Source: Myxococcales bacterium (GTDB taxonomy: Bacteria; Myxococcota_A; Polyangia; Polyangiales; Polyangiaceae). From it: a stretch of 64,000 nucleotides of DNA. This document shows positions 8,398 to 16,666 of this stretch, in pieces. The notes under the pieces are model-generated. The model ran no database searches. It saw only the letters and a program-made list of their open reading frames with translations, and was not told where the DNA came from. Location: the NCBI GenBank assembly GCA_016191785.1, contig JACPVJ010000179.1:1-64000 (forward strand). Reading direction: 5' to 3'. How positions within the stretch are numbered: position 1 is the stretch's first letter; every line of letters begins with the position of its first letter. The position numbers and the translations under genes were made by a program.

Positions 8398-11300
8398 ATG
8401 CGAGGGCGCTACTGGGGAATGGCACTGTCGGCGCTCGCCCTGGCGTGCGCTGCCGGGCAAGGCGGGCAGCCGAACCCCCGTGCCGATTCGCGTGAGCCGC
8501 GGGAGGCCCAGCGCTCCACAGCAACGTGGTCGTACCACCCTGGACCAGCGCGCTTCTCGCTGGCTGCGCTCCCGGTCGAGGGCGGTGTGCTGCACGTGAC
8601 GGCCGAGGGCGAACGCTGGGTGGTCAGTCCTGACGGGCGAGCGACTCCAAGTCATGCCTTCGCAGGCGACGTGCTGAGCGACGCGGTTCGCTCGGACACG
8701 GGCTACGTCTTCCTGACCTCCACAGGCGCGGGGCATTTCGCTCGAACGCCGCTCGGACCGTTCGAAACCACGCGGCGTCCACCCGACGGAGCCGTCAAGG
8801 TACGCCTCGGAGGCCAGACCGTGCTCGCGCTCTTGGCGGACGGGGCGCTGGTGCTCGCGGCGGTCGAGAGCTGGCACTTCGCGGCGGCAGTGGTGGGCAC
8901 GCGGATCGCCGACGTCGGGTTCGATGGGGCGGACGGTCTGGCCATCGTCGTGCCAGAGTCGATCCAGAGCTCGAGCGACTCTGGTGCCAGCTGGCAGAGC
9001 GTCGACGTCGAGCCGTTCGGAGCGTTTCGCGTCCAACAGAGCGCCCGCGGCGGGCTCGAGGTCGCCGGGGCTCGCGGACGCCGCGCGTGGGACGCGAAGG
9101 CGAAGGTCTTCGGCCCGCTGGATCATTCTCCGGAGCAGCCGCGACCCGTTCGCGCCGGGACCATCGTTCCCGACCTCTCGGCGTTCGCTCGGGGTCACGC
9201 GGTCATCGCAGGAGACCGGTATTTCGAAATCCGCGGCGGAAGTGCGTGGCAGCTGGTGGAAGGCACCCTCGGCGGCCCCTTCACAGCGGCTCCGCTCCGC
9301 GAGCGTGCTTCACCCGGCGAATTCGAGCCGTGCTGGGACTTCTCCGTCGCCGCATTTGGGCGGTTCTTGTCTCTGGCATGCGTCGAACCAGAGGCCGTTC
9401 GGCTCTTCGGGAGCAGTGACGGCGGTCGTCGTTTTTCGACCCAACAGCGAATCGCGAGGCCGACGGAGCCAGCCCGAGCGTCGCCGCCAGTGGCTCCCGC
9501 GCCCATGCCCGCGCGGCCGGAGCCGCGCGCGCACCGCGGTCGGTTGAAGCTCCCGAGCTCGGCGTCGAAACCGTCAGCGGGATTCTTCCGCGGGGTGAGC
9601 AAACCCAAGATCGTTGCGGGTCGCGGCGGCGCGATCGTGCTGCAGCCGACGTGCGGTCCGGCATCGACAGATTGCTCGCCCAATCGGCTGCTGCTTCGAC
9701 GGGCGCACGGCACCGGTCTGGAAGACTGGCCGATGGCCCAGACGGAGCGCGTCGGCGGCGTGACGTTCTCTGCCGATGGTGGGGTCGCGTTCGCGCTGAC
9801 CTGTGAGCCGTGGCGCAACGAGCTCTACTTGCGGCGCGCGGAACCTGGAAAGAACGCATTCGGGTTCGCGCGGGTCGAGACCGGCGCGCGCGCGTGCGAC
9901 CTGGTCGAGGAGCTCGTTTCCCTGAGCTCGACCGAGGACGGGCGCGTCGCCGTGGTCCACGGCCGGAAAGTGCCTGTGAGTCGGGTGCTCCGCGCCGATG
10001 GCTTCTGGGAGACCTCGCCGGTGCGGCTCGAGACAGCAGCGTCCCACTCTTGGGCGGGCAGCCGCGGATTGCGCGTGTTTGCCAACGGCGCGGTCGACGA
10101 GACGCTCGATGCGGGCGCTCACTTCCGTCGAGTGACGAAGCTCGGCTTCCCGGTCTGCGCAGACAACGCGTGCACGATGACAACCGTGTGCGCTCACGCG
10201 GGGTGCCTCGTGGGCGATTCGCTCACGCGACGGGGCTGGGGTGCCGACGACGCGCCGCCCACGTCCGCCCCGACGATCACGCCGGTCTCGACGCGACGGA
10301 AGGAACGAGAGCGACCGGCCTGGGGCGGAGTGATCCGGTGCGTCACCGGCGACCAGACCTGGGCAGAGACGCCCGCCGCGCCGCGCCCGTCGACCTTTGG
10401 GATGACCACGAACGCGTGGCTCGCGATCGCGTCGTCGGGCAAGGGCGGAGCATCCGTCGTCCGCGGCTTGGACGCGCCGCGCCTCCGGGTGGATTCGCGC
10501 CCAATGTTCGCCGCGCCCGCGGGCAAGCCCGCAGGCTCCGGCCTCTGGACGGACGCGAACGAGCTGGGCGTTGCGGCCATGCGCCTCGAGCACCCGACCG
10601 ACGGCGCGGAAGTCCTGAGCCTGGCCTGGCAGGCCGCAGAGCGGAACCAGCTCGTGCGGCAACACCTTCGCGTGCCTCTCGCCAAGTCCGAGATCATCGG
10701 CAGGGGCCGCCGCAACCCCTGGGCCAGCGTCCAGACGACAGCGGGCGGCGTGTACGTGCGCTGGCGGGAGCACACGCTGTTCGCCGATGGTCGGGTCACT
10801 CGAGATGTTCTGGCCGCGGGTCCCGCCGGGGAGATGGTCCGCTTCCAGGGACAAGACATCGGCATCGCAGCCGGCGGGAACACGCTTCAGGCGGTGCTCC
10901 ACGATGCCGCTGGCCCGGCGCACCGCGTCCTCAGCGTCGGCAGCGTCAGCGGACCGGACTTCGGCGTGTCGACGACGCTCGTCTCGTGGGAAGGCCGGCC
11001 GGGCTTCGCCGTCGAGTATGCGCGGCCGAACCCCGAGGCGATGTTCTTCCCGGTGCTCGCTTCGGGCGCGTTCGGAGCGGCGGAAGCGTTGGCCATGCCT
11101 CCTTCCTCACCCGTCGCGTGCACTCCACGTCAGCGCGCGTCGACCCCGAGGCGACTCGTTGCGATCGACTACCGGATCGTGGTCTCGGGACCGGACGAGC
11201 CCGAGGCGACTTACCGCGGTTCGGCCATGCTGCAAGGGCCTGCGGACGCGGGGTGCGTCAGCTTCTTGGTCGCGCAGAACAGCCTCGAGCCGAGCGTGCG

Positions 11301-11451
11301 GCGGCTCTTCCTCGATCTGTCGGCCCCGGGGCGTGCCTGGCTGTTCGACCACGGAAAGCTGCCCATGGCGACGATGGGCCCGCGTGAAAGGGACACGGAG
11401 CCGGCGCAACCCGTGCGCTTCAGGCCCCTTCGTTGCGAGTTGGCATCCTGA
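8398..11451 (+). CDS. Large secreted Asp-box (BNR) beta-propeller protein
   Basis: A 1017-residue exported protein. The ATG at 8398 is preceded by TACCCT (8385-8390, 7-base gap), which suggests a leaderless start. The N-terminus MRGRYWGMALSALALAC looks like a lipoprotein signal peptide with an atypical lipobox. At least three Asp-box motifs (S.D.G..W/F) are visible: SSDSGASWQS near residue 192, SSDGGRRFST near 338 and LDAGAHFRR near 570. Asp boxes mark beta-propeller turns in sialidases, Vps10 and photosystem-assembly proteins. I see no sialidase catalytic Arg triad or FRIP motif, so enzymatic function is not supported. An Ala/Pro linker near residues 355-380 probably separates two propellers. 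It ends one base before the convergent P-ATPase gene ends. Confidence 0.7.
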   Translation: MRGRYWGMALSALALACAAGQGGQPNPRADSREPREAQRSTATWSYHPGPARFSLAALPVEGGVLHVTAEGERWVVSPDGRATPSHAFAGDVLSDAVRSDTGYVFLTSTGAGHFARTPLGPFETTRRPPDGAVKVRLGGQTVLALLADGALVLAAVESWHFAAAVVGTRIADVGFDGADGLAIVVPESIQSSSDSGASWQSVDVEPFGAFRVQQSARGGLEVAGARGRRAWDAKAKVFGPLDHSPEQPRPVRAGTIVPDLSAFARGHAVIAGDRYFEIRGGSAWQLVEGTLGGPFTAAPLRERASPGEFEPCWDFSVAAFGRFLSLACVEPEAVRLFGSSDGGRRFSTQQRIARPTEPARASPPVAPAPMPARPEPRAHRGRLKLPSSASKPSAGFFRGVSKPKIVAGRGGAIVLQPTCGPASTDCSPNRLLLRRAHGTGLEDWPMAQTERVGGVTFSADGGVAFALTCEPWRNELYLRRAEPGKNAFGFARVETGARACDLVEELVSLSSTEDGRVAVVHGRKVPVSRVLRADGFWETSPVRLETAASHSWAGSRGLRVFANGAVDETLDAGAHFRRVTKLGFPVCADNACTMTTVCAHAGCLVGDSLTRRGWGADDAPPTSAPTITPVSTRRKERERPAWGGVIRCVTGDQTWAETPAAPRPSTFGMTTNAWLAIASSGKGGASVVRGLDAPRLRVDSRPMFAAPAGKPAGSGLWTDANELGVAAMRLEHPTDGAEVLSLAWQAAERNQLVRQHLRVPLAKSEIIGRGRRNPWASVQTTAGGVYVRWREHTLFADGRVTRDVLAAGPAGEMVRFQGQDIGIAAGGNTLQAVLHDAAGPAHRVLSVGSVSGPDFGVSTTLVSWEGRPGFAVEYARPNPEAMFFPVLASGAFGAAEALAMPPSSPVACTPRQRASTPRRLVAIDYRIVVSGPDEPEATYRGSAMLQGPADAGCVSFLVAQNSLEPSVRRLFLDLSAPGRAWLFDHGKLPMATMGPRERDTEPAQPVRFRPLRCELAS

Positions 11452-11452
11452 C

Positions 11453-14149
11453 TCATCTCGCGCGGGCCACGGCGGGCGCGCTCACACGCACCAGCTTGAC
11501 GCACAGCTTCCGAGCTTCTTCCGCGACCAAGACCCCCGAGGCGATGGCCCCGGCCAGCAGCCAGTCGCGGAGCGACAGCGCTTCGGTCCCGAACACCAAG
11601 CGGCCCGGGGCCCACGTCACGACCACGACCTGCAAGAGAAGAACGGCGGCGAGAGCCAGCCACAGGCGCGAGTTTCTCAGGCTGGCTCGCGTCAGCGCGG
11701 TGTGGCGCTCCGCTCGTGCATTGAACACGTTGAAGATCTGGAACAGCACGAAGGTGGTGAAGGCCAGCGTCAGCCCGTAGCGCTCGCCGCCCTGTGCCAG
11801 CCCATGTCGAAACGCGAGCAGCGTGCCGACGGCCATCACCGACCCGTAGAAGAGCAAGGCGAGGAACCGCCGCCAGGTGAGGATGGCGTCACTCCGCTTG
11901 CGCGGCGGCTCGTTCATGATGCCCGGTCGCGGCGGATCCAGGCCCAGGGTCATCGCCGGCGGACCGTCCATGATGATGTTGATCCAGAGCAGCTGGATGG
12001 CGGTGAACGGCGACGGCAGCCCGAGAAACGACGCGCCGGCGACGGTGAGCACCGCGCCGATGTTCGTCGAGAGCTGGAAGCGGACGAACTTGACGATGTT
12101 GTCGTAGATGGTCCGCCCCTCTTCGACCGCGCCGACGATGGTCGCGAAGTTGTCGTCGGCAAGCACCATGGCCGCGGCCTCTTTGGTCACCTCGGTGCCC
12201 GTCTTGCCCATGGCGATCCCGATGTCGGCGGTCTTGACCGCCGGCGCGTCGTTCACACCGTCACCCGTCATGGCGACCACGTGGCCGCTTTCCTGGAGCG
12301 CGCGCACGATCCGCAGCTTGTGCTCGGGTGACACCCGAGCGAAGACGCCAGCGCTCGGCGCAGCAGCGATCAGGTCGGCGTCGCTCATCGCCTCGATCTC
12401 GGACCCGGTGAGCACCTGCCCGGTGACGCCGACCTCGGAAGCGATGGCCACCGCGGTGGCCTTCTGGTCGCCGGTGATCATCTTGACGCTCACCCCGGCT
12501 CGAGCGCAGCGCGCCACCGCGACCCGGGCCTCGGGCCTGGGTGGGTCGACGATGCCAATCAGCCCCAAGAACGTGAGCTCGGCGACCAGTCGGCTCGCGT
12601 TCTCGGGCTGGAGCTCCGAGGCATCGATGCGGCGGTCGGCCACGGCGAGCACACGCATCGCCTGGCTGGCCATGCGCTCCGACTCGACGGAAATCCCGCG
12701 ACGCTTCTCGTCGTCGAGGGGCTCGACCCCGTCCGCGGCGTGCAGCCTGGTGCTCCGGGCGAGCAGGACGTCGGGCGCACCCTTCACCAACACACGAACC
12801 TGCCCCGCGTCTCGATGGAAGGTCGCCATCAGCTTGGTCGCCGAGTCGAAGGGGATCTCTTCGACCCGGGGCAGCCGCTCAGCCAGGTTGCGAGGGTCGA
12901 CGCCGGCCTTGAGGGCGAGCCCCAAGAGCGCGCCCTCGGTCGGGTCGCCGACCAGCGATCCGTCACGGATCTGCGCGTCGTTGCAGAGCGCAGCCGTCAG
13001 CGCGAGCGGCCCGAGGTCGATCGCCCCGGGCCCCTGTCCGCGGATCTCACCCTGATCGCTGTAGCTCTCACCCGACACGCTGAGACGCTGGCCCTGGAAC
13101 CAGACCGCGCGAGCCGTCATCTGGTTCATGGTCAGGGTCCCGGTCTTGTCGGAGCAGATCACCGTGGTGCAGCCCAGGGTCTCGACCGCCGAGAGCTTCT
13201 TGACGATCGCGCGGCTGCGCGCCATGCGCTGCATACCCAGGGCAAGTGTCACCGTGACCACGGCAGGCAGCCCCTCTGGAATGGCGGCCACCGCCAGCGC
13301 GATGGCGTCCATCACCTCTTTGAGCAAGGGCTCGCCGCGAAGCACGTCGATCGCCAGGACGACGCTGACGACCGAGACCGCGACCAGCGCGAGCCGCTTG
13401 CCCAGGCGGTCGAGGTCGACCTGGAGCGGCGTGGCGGCGGGCCCCGCGTCTTCCAGCATACCGGCCAGCTTCCCCATCTGGGTGTTCATTCCGGTCTCGG
13501 TGACGAGCAGCTCGAGGCGCCCACGGGTCACCACGCTGTTCATGAAGGCTAAGTTCACTCGCTCGGCGAGCGGGGTCTCGGCGGCCAGTACGTCGCCGGA
13601 ACGTTTGTCCACTGCGTGCGACTCGCCGGTGAGTGCAGACTCGTCCACCTCGACACTGTGGCTCTCGACCACGCGCCCGTCGGCGGGGATCCGGTCGCCG
13701 CCTTCCATCAGCACGACATCCCCCGGCACGATCTGCTCGACGTCGAGCTCTTCGACGGTTCCCCCGCGACGAACCCGGGCCTTGCCCACCAGCATGCGCT
13801 CGAGCGCCGCGACCGCCGCCTCGGCCTGGTGTTCCTGGCGGAAGCCGAGGAACGCATTGAGCAGGACCACCACCAGGATCACGATCGCGTCTTTGGCGTC
13901 ACCGACGACCGCCGCGAGCACCGACGCCACGAGCAAGACGACGATCAGCAGGCTCTTGAACTGCTCGAGGAACAGCCTCCAGCCCGGCTTGGGCGGGCGC
14001 CGGAGCAACCGATTGGGACCGTGGCGAGCGAGCCGTGCCGCCGCCTCGTCACCGGTCAGGCCGCTGGCGACCGAGGTCCCGAGCCGCTCGGCCACGCGGG
14101 CCGCGGACTCGGCGTGCCAGCGAGACGCCTGCTGAGCAGAACCCTCCAC
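11453..14149 (-). CDS. P-type Ca2+-transporting ATPase (P2A/P2B-like)
   Basis: This cation pump, predicted to export Ca2+ across the inner membrane, has about 898 residues. The N-terminal cation-ATPase domain begins WHAESAARVAERLGTS, 8 residues after GTG 14149. Key sites are present: TGES (actuator), IPEGLPAVVTV (Ca site in M4), CSDKTGT with phosphorylated Asp near residue 334, TGDGVNDAPA (hinge), and WINIIMDGPPAMTLGLDPP in M6, whose Asn and Asp fit Ca2+ coordination. The frame stays open to a GTG at 14260, but that extension would cover the sigma-54 promoter of the divergent gene. GTG 14149 has TATCGT 7 bases upstream and TTGCTC as -35, so I prefer it. Mg2+ or mixed transport cannot be excluded. 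Confidence 0.9.
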   Translation of the reverse strand: MEGSAQQASRWHAESAARVAERLGTSVASGLTGDEAAARLARHGPNRLLRRPPKPGWRLFLEQFKSLLIVVLLVASVLAAVVGDAKDAIVILVVVLLNAFLGFRQEHQAEAAVAALERMLVGKARVRRGGTVEELDVEQIVPGDVVLMEGGDRIPADGRVVESHSVEVDESALTGESHAVDKRSGDVLAAETPLAERVNLAFMNSVVTRGRLELLVTETGMNTQMGKLAGMLEDAGPAATPLQVDLDRLGKRLALVAVSVVSVVLAIDVLRGEPLLKEVMDAIALAVAAIPEGLPAVVTVTLALGMQRMARSRAIVKKLSAVETLGCTTVICSDKTGTLTMNQMTARAVWFQGQRLSVSGESYSDQGEIRGQGPGAIDLGPLALTAALCNDAQIRDGSLVGDPTEGALLGLALKAGVDPRNLAERLPRVEEIPFDSATKLMATFHRDAGQVRVLVKGAPDVLLARSTRLHAADGVEPLDDEKRRGISVESERMASQAMRVLAVADRRIDASELQPENASRLVAELTFLGLIGIVDPPRPEARVAVARCARAGVSVKMITGDQKATAVAIASEVGVTGQVLTGSEIEAMSDADLIAAAPSAGVFARVSPEHKLRIVRALQESGHVVAMTGDGVNDAPAVKTADIGIAMGKTGTEVTKEAAAMVLADDNFATIVGAVEEGRTIYDNIVKFVRFQLSTNIGAVLTVAGASFLGLPSPFTAIQLLWINIIMDGPPAMTLGLDPPRPGIMNEPPRKRSDAILTWRRFLALLFYGSVMAVGTLLAFRHGLAQGGERYGLTLAFTTFVLFQIFNVFNARAERHTALTRASLRNSRLWLALAAVLLLQVVVVTWAPGRLVFGTEALSLRDWLLAGAIASGVLVAEEARKLCVKLVRVSAPAVARAR

Positions 14150-14156
14150 CCGGAAG

Positions 14157-14184
14157 ACGATAGGGCCAACCCCCGTGGGAGCAA
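14157..14184 (-). promoter_or_regulatory. Candidate sigma-70 promoter of the P-type ATPase gene
   Basis: Read on the minus strand: TTGCTC (14184-14179), 16 bases, TATCGT (14162-14157), 7 bases, then GTG at 14149. The geometry implies an almost leaderless mRNA and supports the short start of the ATPase. Confidence 0.45.
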
Positions 14185-14254
14185 GCTGTTCCGCTGGCGC
14201 AAGGACGCGCAGGGAATGCCGAGCCCACCGCATGCCAGCTTGTGCCACTCGGCC

Positions 14255-14270
14255 TGGCACGCACGTTGCT
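14255..14270 (+). promoter_or_regulatory. Sigma-54 (-24/-12) promoter
   Basis: The sequence TGGCAC-GCACG-TTGCT matches the sigma-54 consensus TGGCAC-N5-TTGCW at every fixed position, with the GG and GC dinucleotides correctly spaced. It lies 24 bases before ATG 14295, with a Shine-Dalgarno-like GAGGTG at 14285-14290 in between. Sigma-54 promoters need an NtrC-type activator. No activator gene is in the window, so the regulator is remote. Confidence 0.75.
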
Positions 14271-14294
14271 CAGTGCATGCACGCGAGGTGAAAC

Positions 14295-15884
14295 ATGCGC
14301 ACGAGCTTGCTTGGTACGGCGATTCTGGTCGTGGTGGGGGCGGCGCTCGCCGCGTGTGGCTCGGATAGCGGCGCCAGCGCGCCGACGGGCTCGGCCGGCG
14401 CCAGCGGCTTCGGCGGGGCTGGGGGCAGCGTCCCCTCGTCCGGCGGAAGCAGCGGGGGCGGCGGGTACAGCGGAGCCGCCGGGGCCAGCAACTCGGGCGG
14501 CACCACCAGCGCCGGCGCCGGCGGCGGTCCGAACACGGGACCTCAACTGGACGCCGGGGCCGAGGCAGAGGCCGGTGACGCGGACCTCTGCGCCGCGCTC
14601 GACGCAACGAAGGACGCCGTGTTCTACCTTTCGTCCGACGACTCGAACTCGATGGCGTCGCCCGCCATCGCGCGACGACTGATCAACTCGGGCCAGAAGG
14701 TTCCACCGCACATCCTCCGGACCTACGAGTTCTTGAACTACTACAACGTGGGCTACCCCGCGGCCGACGCCGGCAAGCTCTCGATCGTCTCCGAGCTCGC
14801 CGCGGGGGACGCGGCCGGCAGCTACGACTTGCAGATCGGCGTGGCGTCGCCCGCCGCGACGAAGCCGCGGCGCCCCATGGTGCTCACCTTCGTCCTCGAC
14901 ACCTCTGGATCCATGGCTGGCGAGCCGATCGAGCTGCAACGCGAGGCCGTGCTGGCCATCGCCGCACAGCTCGAAGCAGGCGACATCGTCAGCGTGGTGA
15001 CCTGGAACACGTCGCAGCAAGTGATGCTGGATACCCACGTGACGACCGGCCCGAGCGACGCCAAGGTGGTCTTGCTAGCGAAGGCGCTGTCCGCCGGTGG
15101 CGGGACCGACCTGCACGGCGGGCTCTCGAAGGGCTACGCCCTGGCCCAGAAGAGCTTCGACCCGAGCAAGCTCAATCGCGTCGTGCTGATCAGCGACGGC
15201 ATGGCCAACGTGGGGGTCACTCAGGAGAAGATCATCGGTGACGGCGCGGCCCTGAACGACGGCGACGGAATCTATCTGGTCGGCATCGGCGTCGGCGCCG
15301 GCGTGAACGACACGCTGATGAATACGGTCACGGACGCAGGCAGGGGCGCGTACGTGTATTTGGACACGGCGACCGAAGCCAAGAACATGTTCGGCAAGCG
15401 CTTCGACGAGACCATGGACATCGCAGCGCGCTCGGTGGGCGTGGAGCTGCGTTTGCCCTGGTACATGGGCATCCAGAAGTTCCACGGCGAGGAGTATTCG
15501 ACGAACCCCGAGGTGATCGAGCCGCAGCACCTGGCCCCGGACGACGCGATGGTGTTCAACCAGATCGTCGCGCCGTGCACCGCGTCCGCGTTCGACGGCA
15601 GCGACCCGGTCGAGGTGGTGGTGCGCTGGCAGCTACCGACCGGGCACGCCAAGCAAGAGACGTCGGCCAAGACGACGCTCGGCGCGCTGCTGGCGACGCC
15701 CCCCAAGTACCTGGGCAAGGCCAAAGCAATCATCGCGTATGCCGAGGCGCTCAAGAAGCCCGCCACCACGGCCGGTCAGCTCACCCTGGCCAAGCAGCTG
15801 GCGATCGCCGCGAACCCTGCCGGCACCGACCCCGAGCTGAACGAGATCGTCGCGCTGATCGACGAGGCGATGAAGGTCTACTGA
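14295..15884 (+). CDS. YfbK-type von Willebrand factor A lipoprotein
   Basis: The 529-residue protein has a signal peptide ending GAALAAC (lipobox) and a Gly/Ser/Ala linker to about residue 90. The VWA N-terminal region of the YfbK family follows (FYLSSDDSNSMASPAIARRL, FLNYYNVGYP). The VWA domain has an intact metal-ion-dependent adhesion site: DTSGSM (Asp near residue 202), GGGTDLHGG and LISDGMAN. The C-terminal part (VEVRLPWYMGIQKF..., TTLGALLATPPKYLGKAKAIIAYAEAL) matches the second YfbK domain. VWA domains bind proteins through Mg2+/Mn2+. A GAGGTG Shine-Dalgarno and a sigma-54 promoter precede it, so expression probably depends on a signal-responsive activator. Confidence 0.88.
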   Translation: MRTSLLGTAILVVVGAALAACGSDSGASAPTGSAGASGFGGAGGSVPSSGGSSGGGGYSGAAGASNSGGTTSAGAGGGPNTGPQLDAGAEAEAGDADLCAALDATKDAVFYLSSDDSNSMASPAIARRLINSGQKVPPHILRTYEFLNYYNVGYPAADAGKLSIVSELAAGDAAGSYDLQIGVASPAATKPRRPMVLTFVLDTSGSMAGEPIELQREAVLAIAAQLEAGDIVSVVTWNTSQQVMLDTHVTTGPSDAKVVLLAKALSAGGGTDLHGGLSKGYALAQKSFDPSKLNRVVLISDGMANVGVTQEKIIGDGAALNDGDGIYLVGIGVGAGVNDTLMNTVTDAGRGAYVYLDTATEAKNMFGKRFDETMDIAARSVGVELRLPWYMGIQKFHGEEYSTNPEVIEPQHLAPDDAMVFNQIVAPCTASAFDGSDPVEVVVRWQLPTGHAKQETSAKTTLGALLATPPKYLGKAKAIIAYAEALKKPATTAGQLTLAKQLAIAANPAGTDPELNEIVALIDEAMKVY

Positions 15885-15933
15885 AGCGTCAGCCTCGCAG
15901 CGCGTCGCGCACGCGACGCGCCCGTGTCGCGAG

Positions 15934-15961
15934 TTGCCCGCGGATCGGGCCTCGGTATGAT
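15934..15961 (+). promoter_or_regulatory. Promoter of the first toxin-antitoxin pair
   Basis: TTGCCC (15934-15939), 16 bases, then TATGAT (15956-15961). ATG 15969 follows 7 bases later, which places the likely transcription start on or next to the start codon. The -10 box itself contains an in-frame ATG (15957) that would therefore not be transcribed. Confidence 0.5.
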
Positions 15962-15968
15962 AGCCGGT

Positions 15969-16262
15969 ATGAAAAGGGCGCAGCGTCCCCCCATGGGGGG
16001 CACGAAGAAGGTCACGACCTCGCTCTCCAGCCCGGATCTCGAGGTGGTGCGGCGGCTGGCCAGGCGCCGGCATGGGCGGAACCTCTCCGCCGCGTTCGCC
16101 GAGCTCATCGGACATGCAAGCAGGCTCGAGGCGATGGACCGCGTGCTCGAGGCCCTCCCGGCGCCTTCGCCCGAAGGGCTCGCGCGGCTCGAGCACGAGC
16201 TCTCGACGCCGCTCGCGCCAGCGCCTGTGCGGCGCCGCCCCAAGAAGCGAGAAGCTGCGTGA
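15969..16262 (+). CDS. Putative antitoxin of a PIN-toxin pair
   Basis: A 97-residue basic protein beginning MKRAQRPPMGGTKKVTTSLSS. Its middle (SPDLEVVRRLARRRHGRNLSAAFAELIGHASRLEAMDRVL) has the length and helix pattern of a short DNA-binding, toxin-neutralising antitoxin, possibly ribbon-helix-helix: a basic strand TKKVTTSLS followed by two helices. I cannot assign a named family. The identification rests mainly on context, because the downstream PIN gene starts with a GTG overlapping this stop codon (GTGA), the usual coupling of antitoxin-first pairs. Start choice: ATG 15969 lies 7 bases after TATGAT; upstream alternatives (15924, 15957) fall in or before the -10 box. Confidence 0.6.
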   Translation: MKRAQRPPMGGTKKVTTSLSSPDLEVVRRLARRRHGRNLSAAFAELIGHASRLEAMDRVLEALPAPSPEGLARLEHELSTPLAPAPVRRRPKKREAA

Positions 16263-16636
16263 CGATCACGTTCGATACCGGGGCTCTGGTCGCGCTCGAG
16301 AGACGTCGGCAGCGCATGACGGACGTCTTGGCCAGAGCTCGGTCCCGCGAAGACGCCATCGTCGTTCCCCAGGTAGTGTTGGCAGAGTGGTGGCGCGGGC
16401 GTTCGGATTGGCGCGACCGGATCCTCGCAATGCTCGTGATCGATCGCCTGACTGACGCATGCGCCAAGCTCGCCGGCGAAGCGATTGCGCGTGTGCCGGG
16501 CGCGACCGCAGTCGACGCGATCGTGATGGCAAGCGCCGCGAGCCGTGGCGACGCCGTGTTCACCAGCGACGTCGATGACCTCGAGCGACTGCGAGCCCAC
16601 TTCCCGGGAGTACGCGTGCTGTCGGCCGGGACGTGA
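16259..16636 (+). CDS. PIN-domain ribonuclease toxin (VapC-like)
   Basis: A 125-residue PIN nuclease. The four acidic residues expected to bind the catalytic metal are visible: Asp6 (TFDTGAL), Glu43 (VLAEWWRG), Asp86 (ATAVDAIVMASA) and Asp104 (VFTSDVDDL). PIN toxins of the VapC group cut tRNA or rRNA; the target cannot be read from the sequence. The GTG start overlaps the antitoxin stop by 4 bases, so translation is probably coupled. The pair lies between a VWA lipoprotein gene and a convergent propeller gene. A second, distinct PIN pair lies at 18222-18841. Confidence 0.8.
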   Translation: MTITFDTGALVALERRRQRMTDVLARARSREDAIVVPQVVLAEWWRGRSDWRDRILAMLVIDRLTDACAKLAGEAIARVPGATAVDAIVMASAASRGDAVFTSDVDDLERLRAHFPGVRVLSAGT

Positions 16637-16666
16637 GGCATCGCCGGCGGCGATGCGCTTCAGCGC

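Noticed and set aside
8398..11451. Sialidase
   Set aside because: Asp boxes are present but no FRIP motif or catalytic Arg/Tyr/Asp set could be found.
14239..14253. A minus-strand sigma-54 site (TGGCAC...GGCA) for the P-type ATPase
   Set aside because: The distance between GG and GC is one base short and the -12 box lacks TT; only the plus-strand site fits the consensus.
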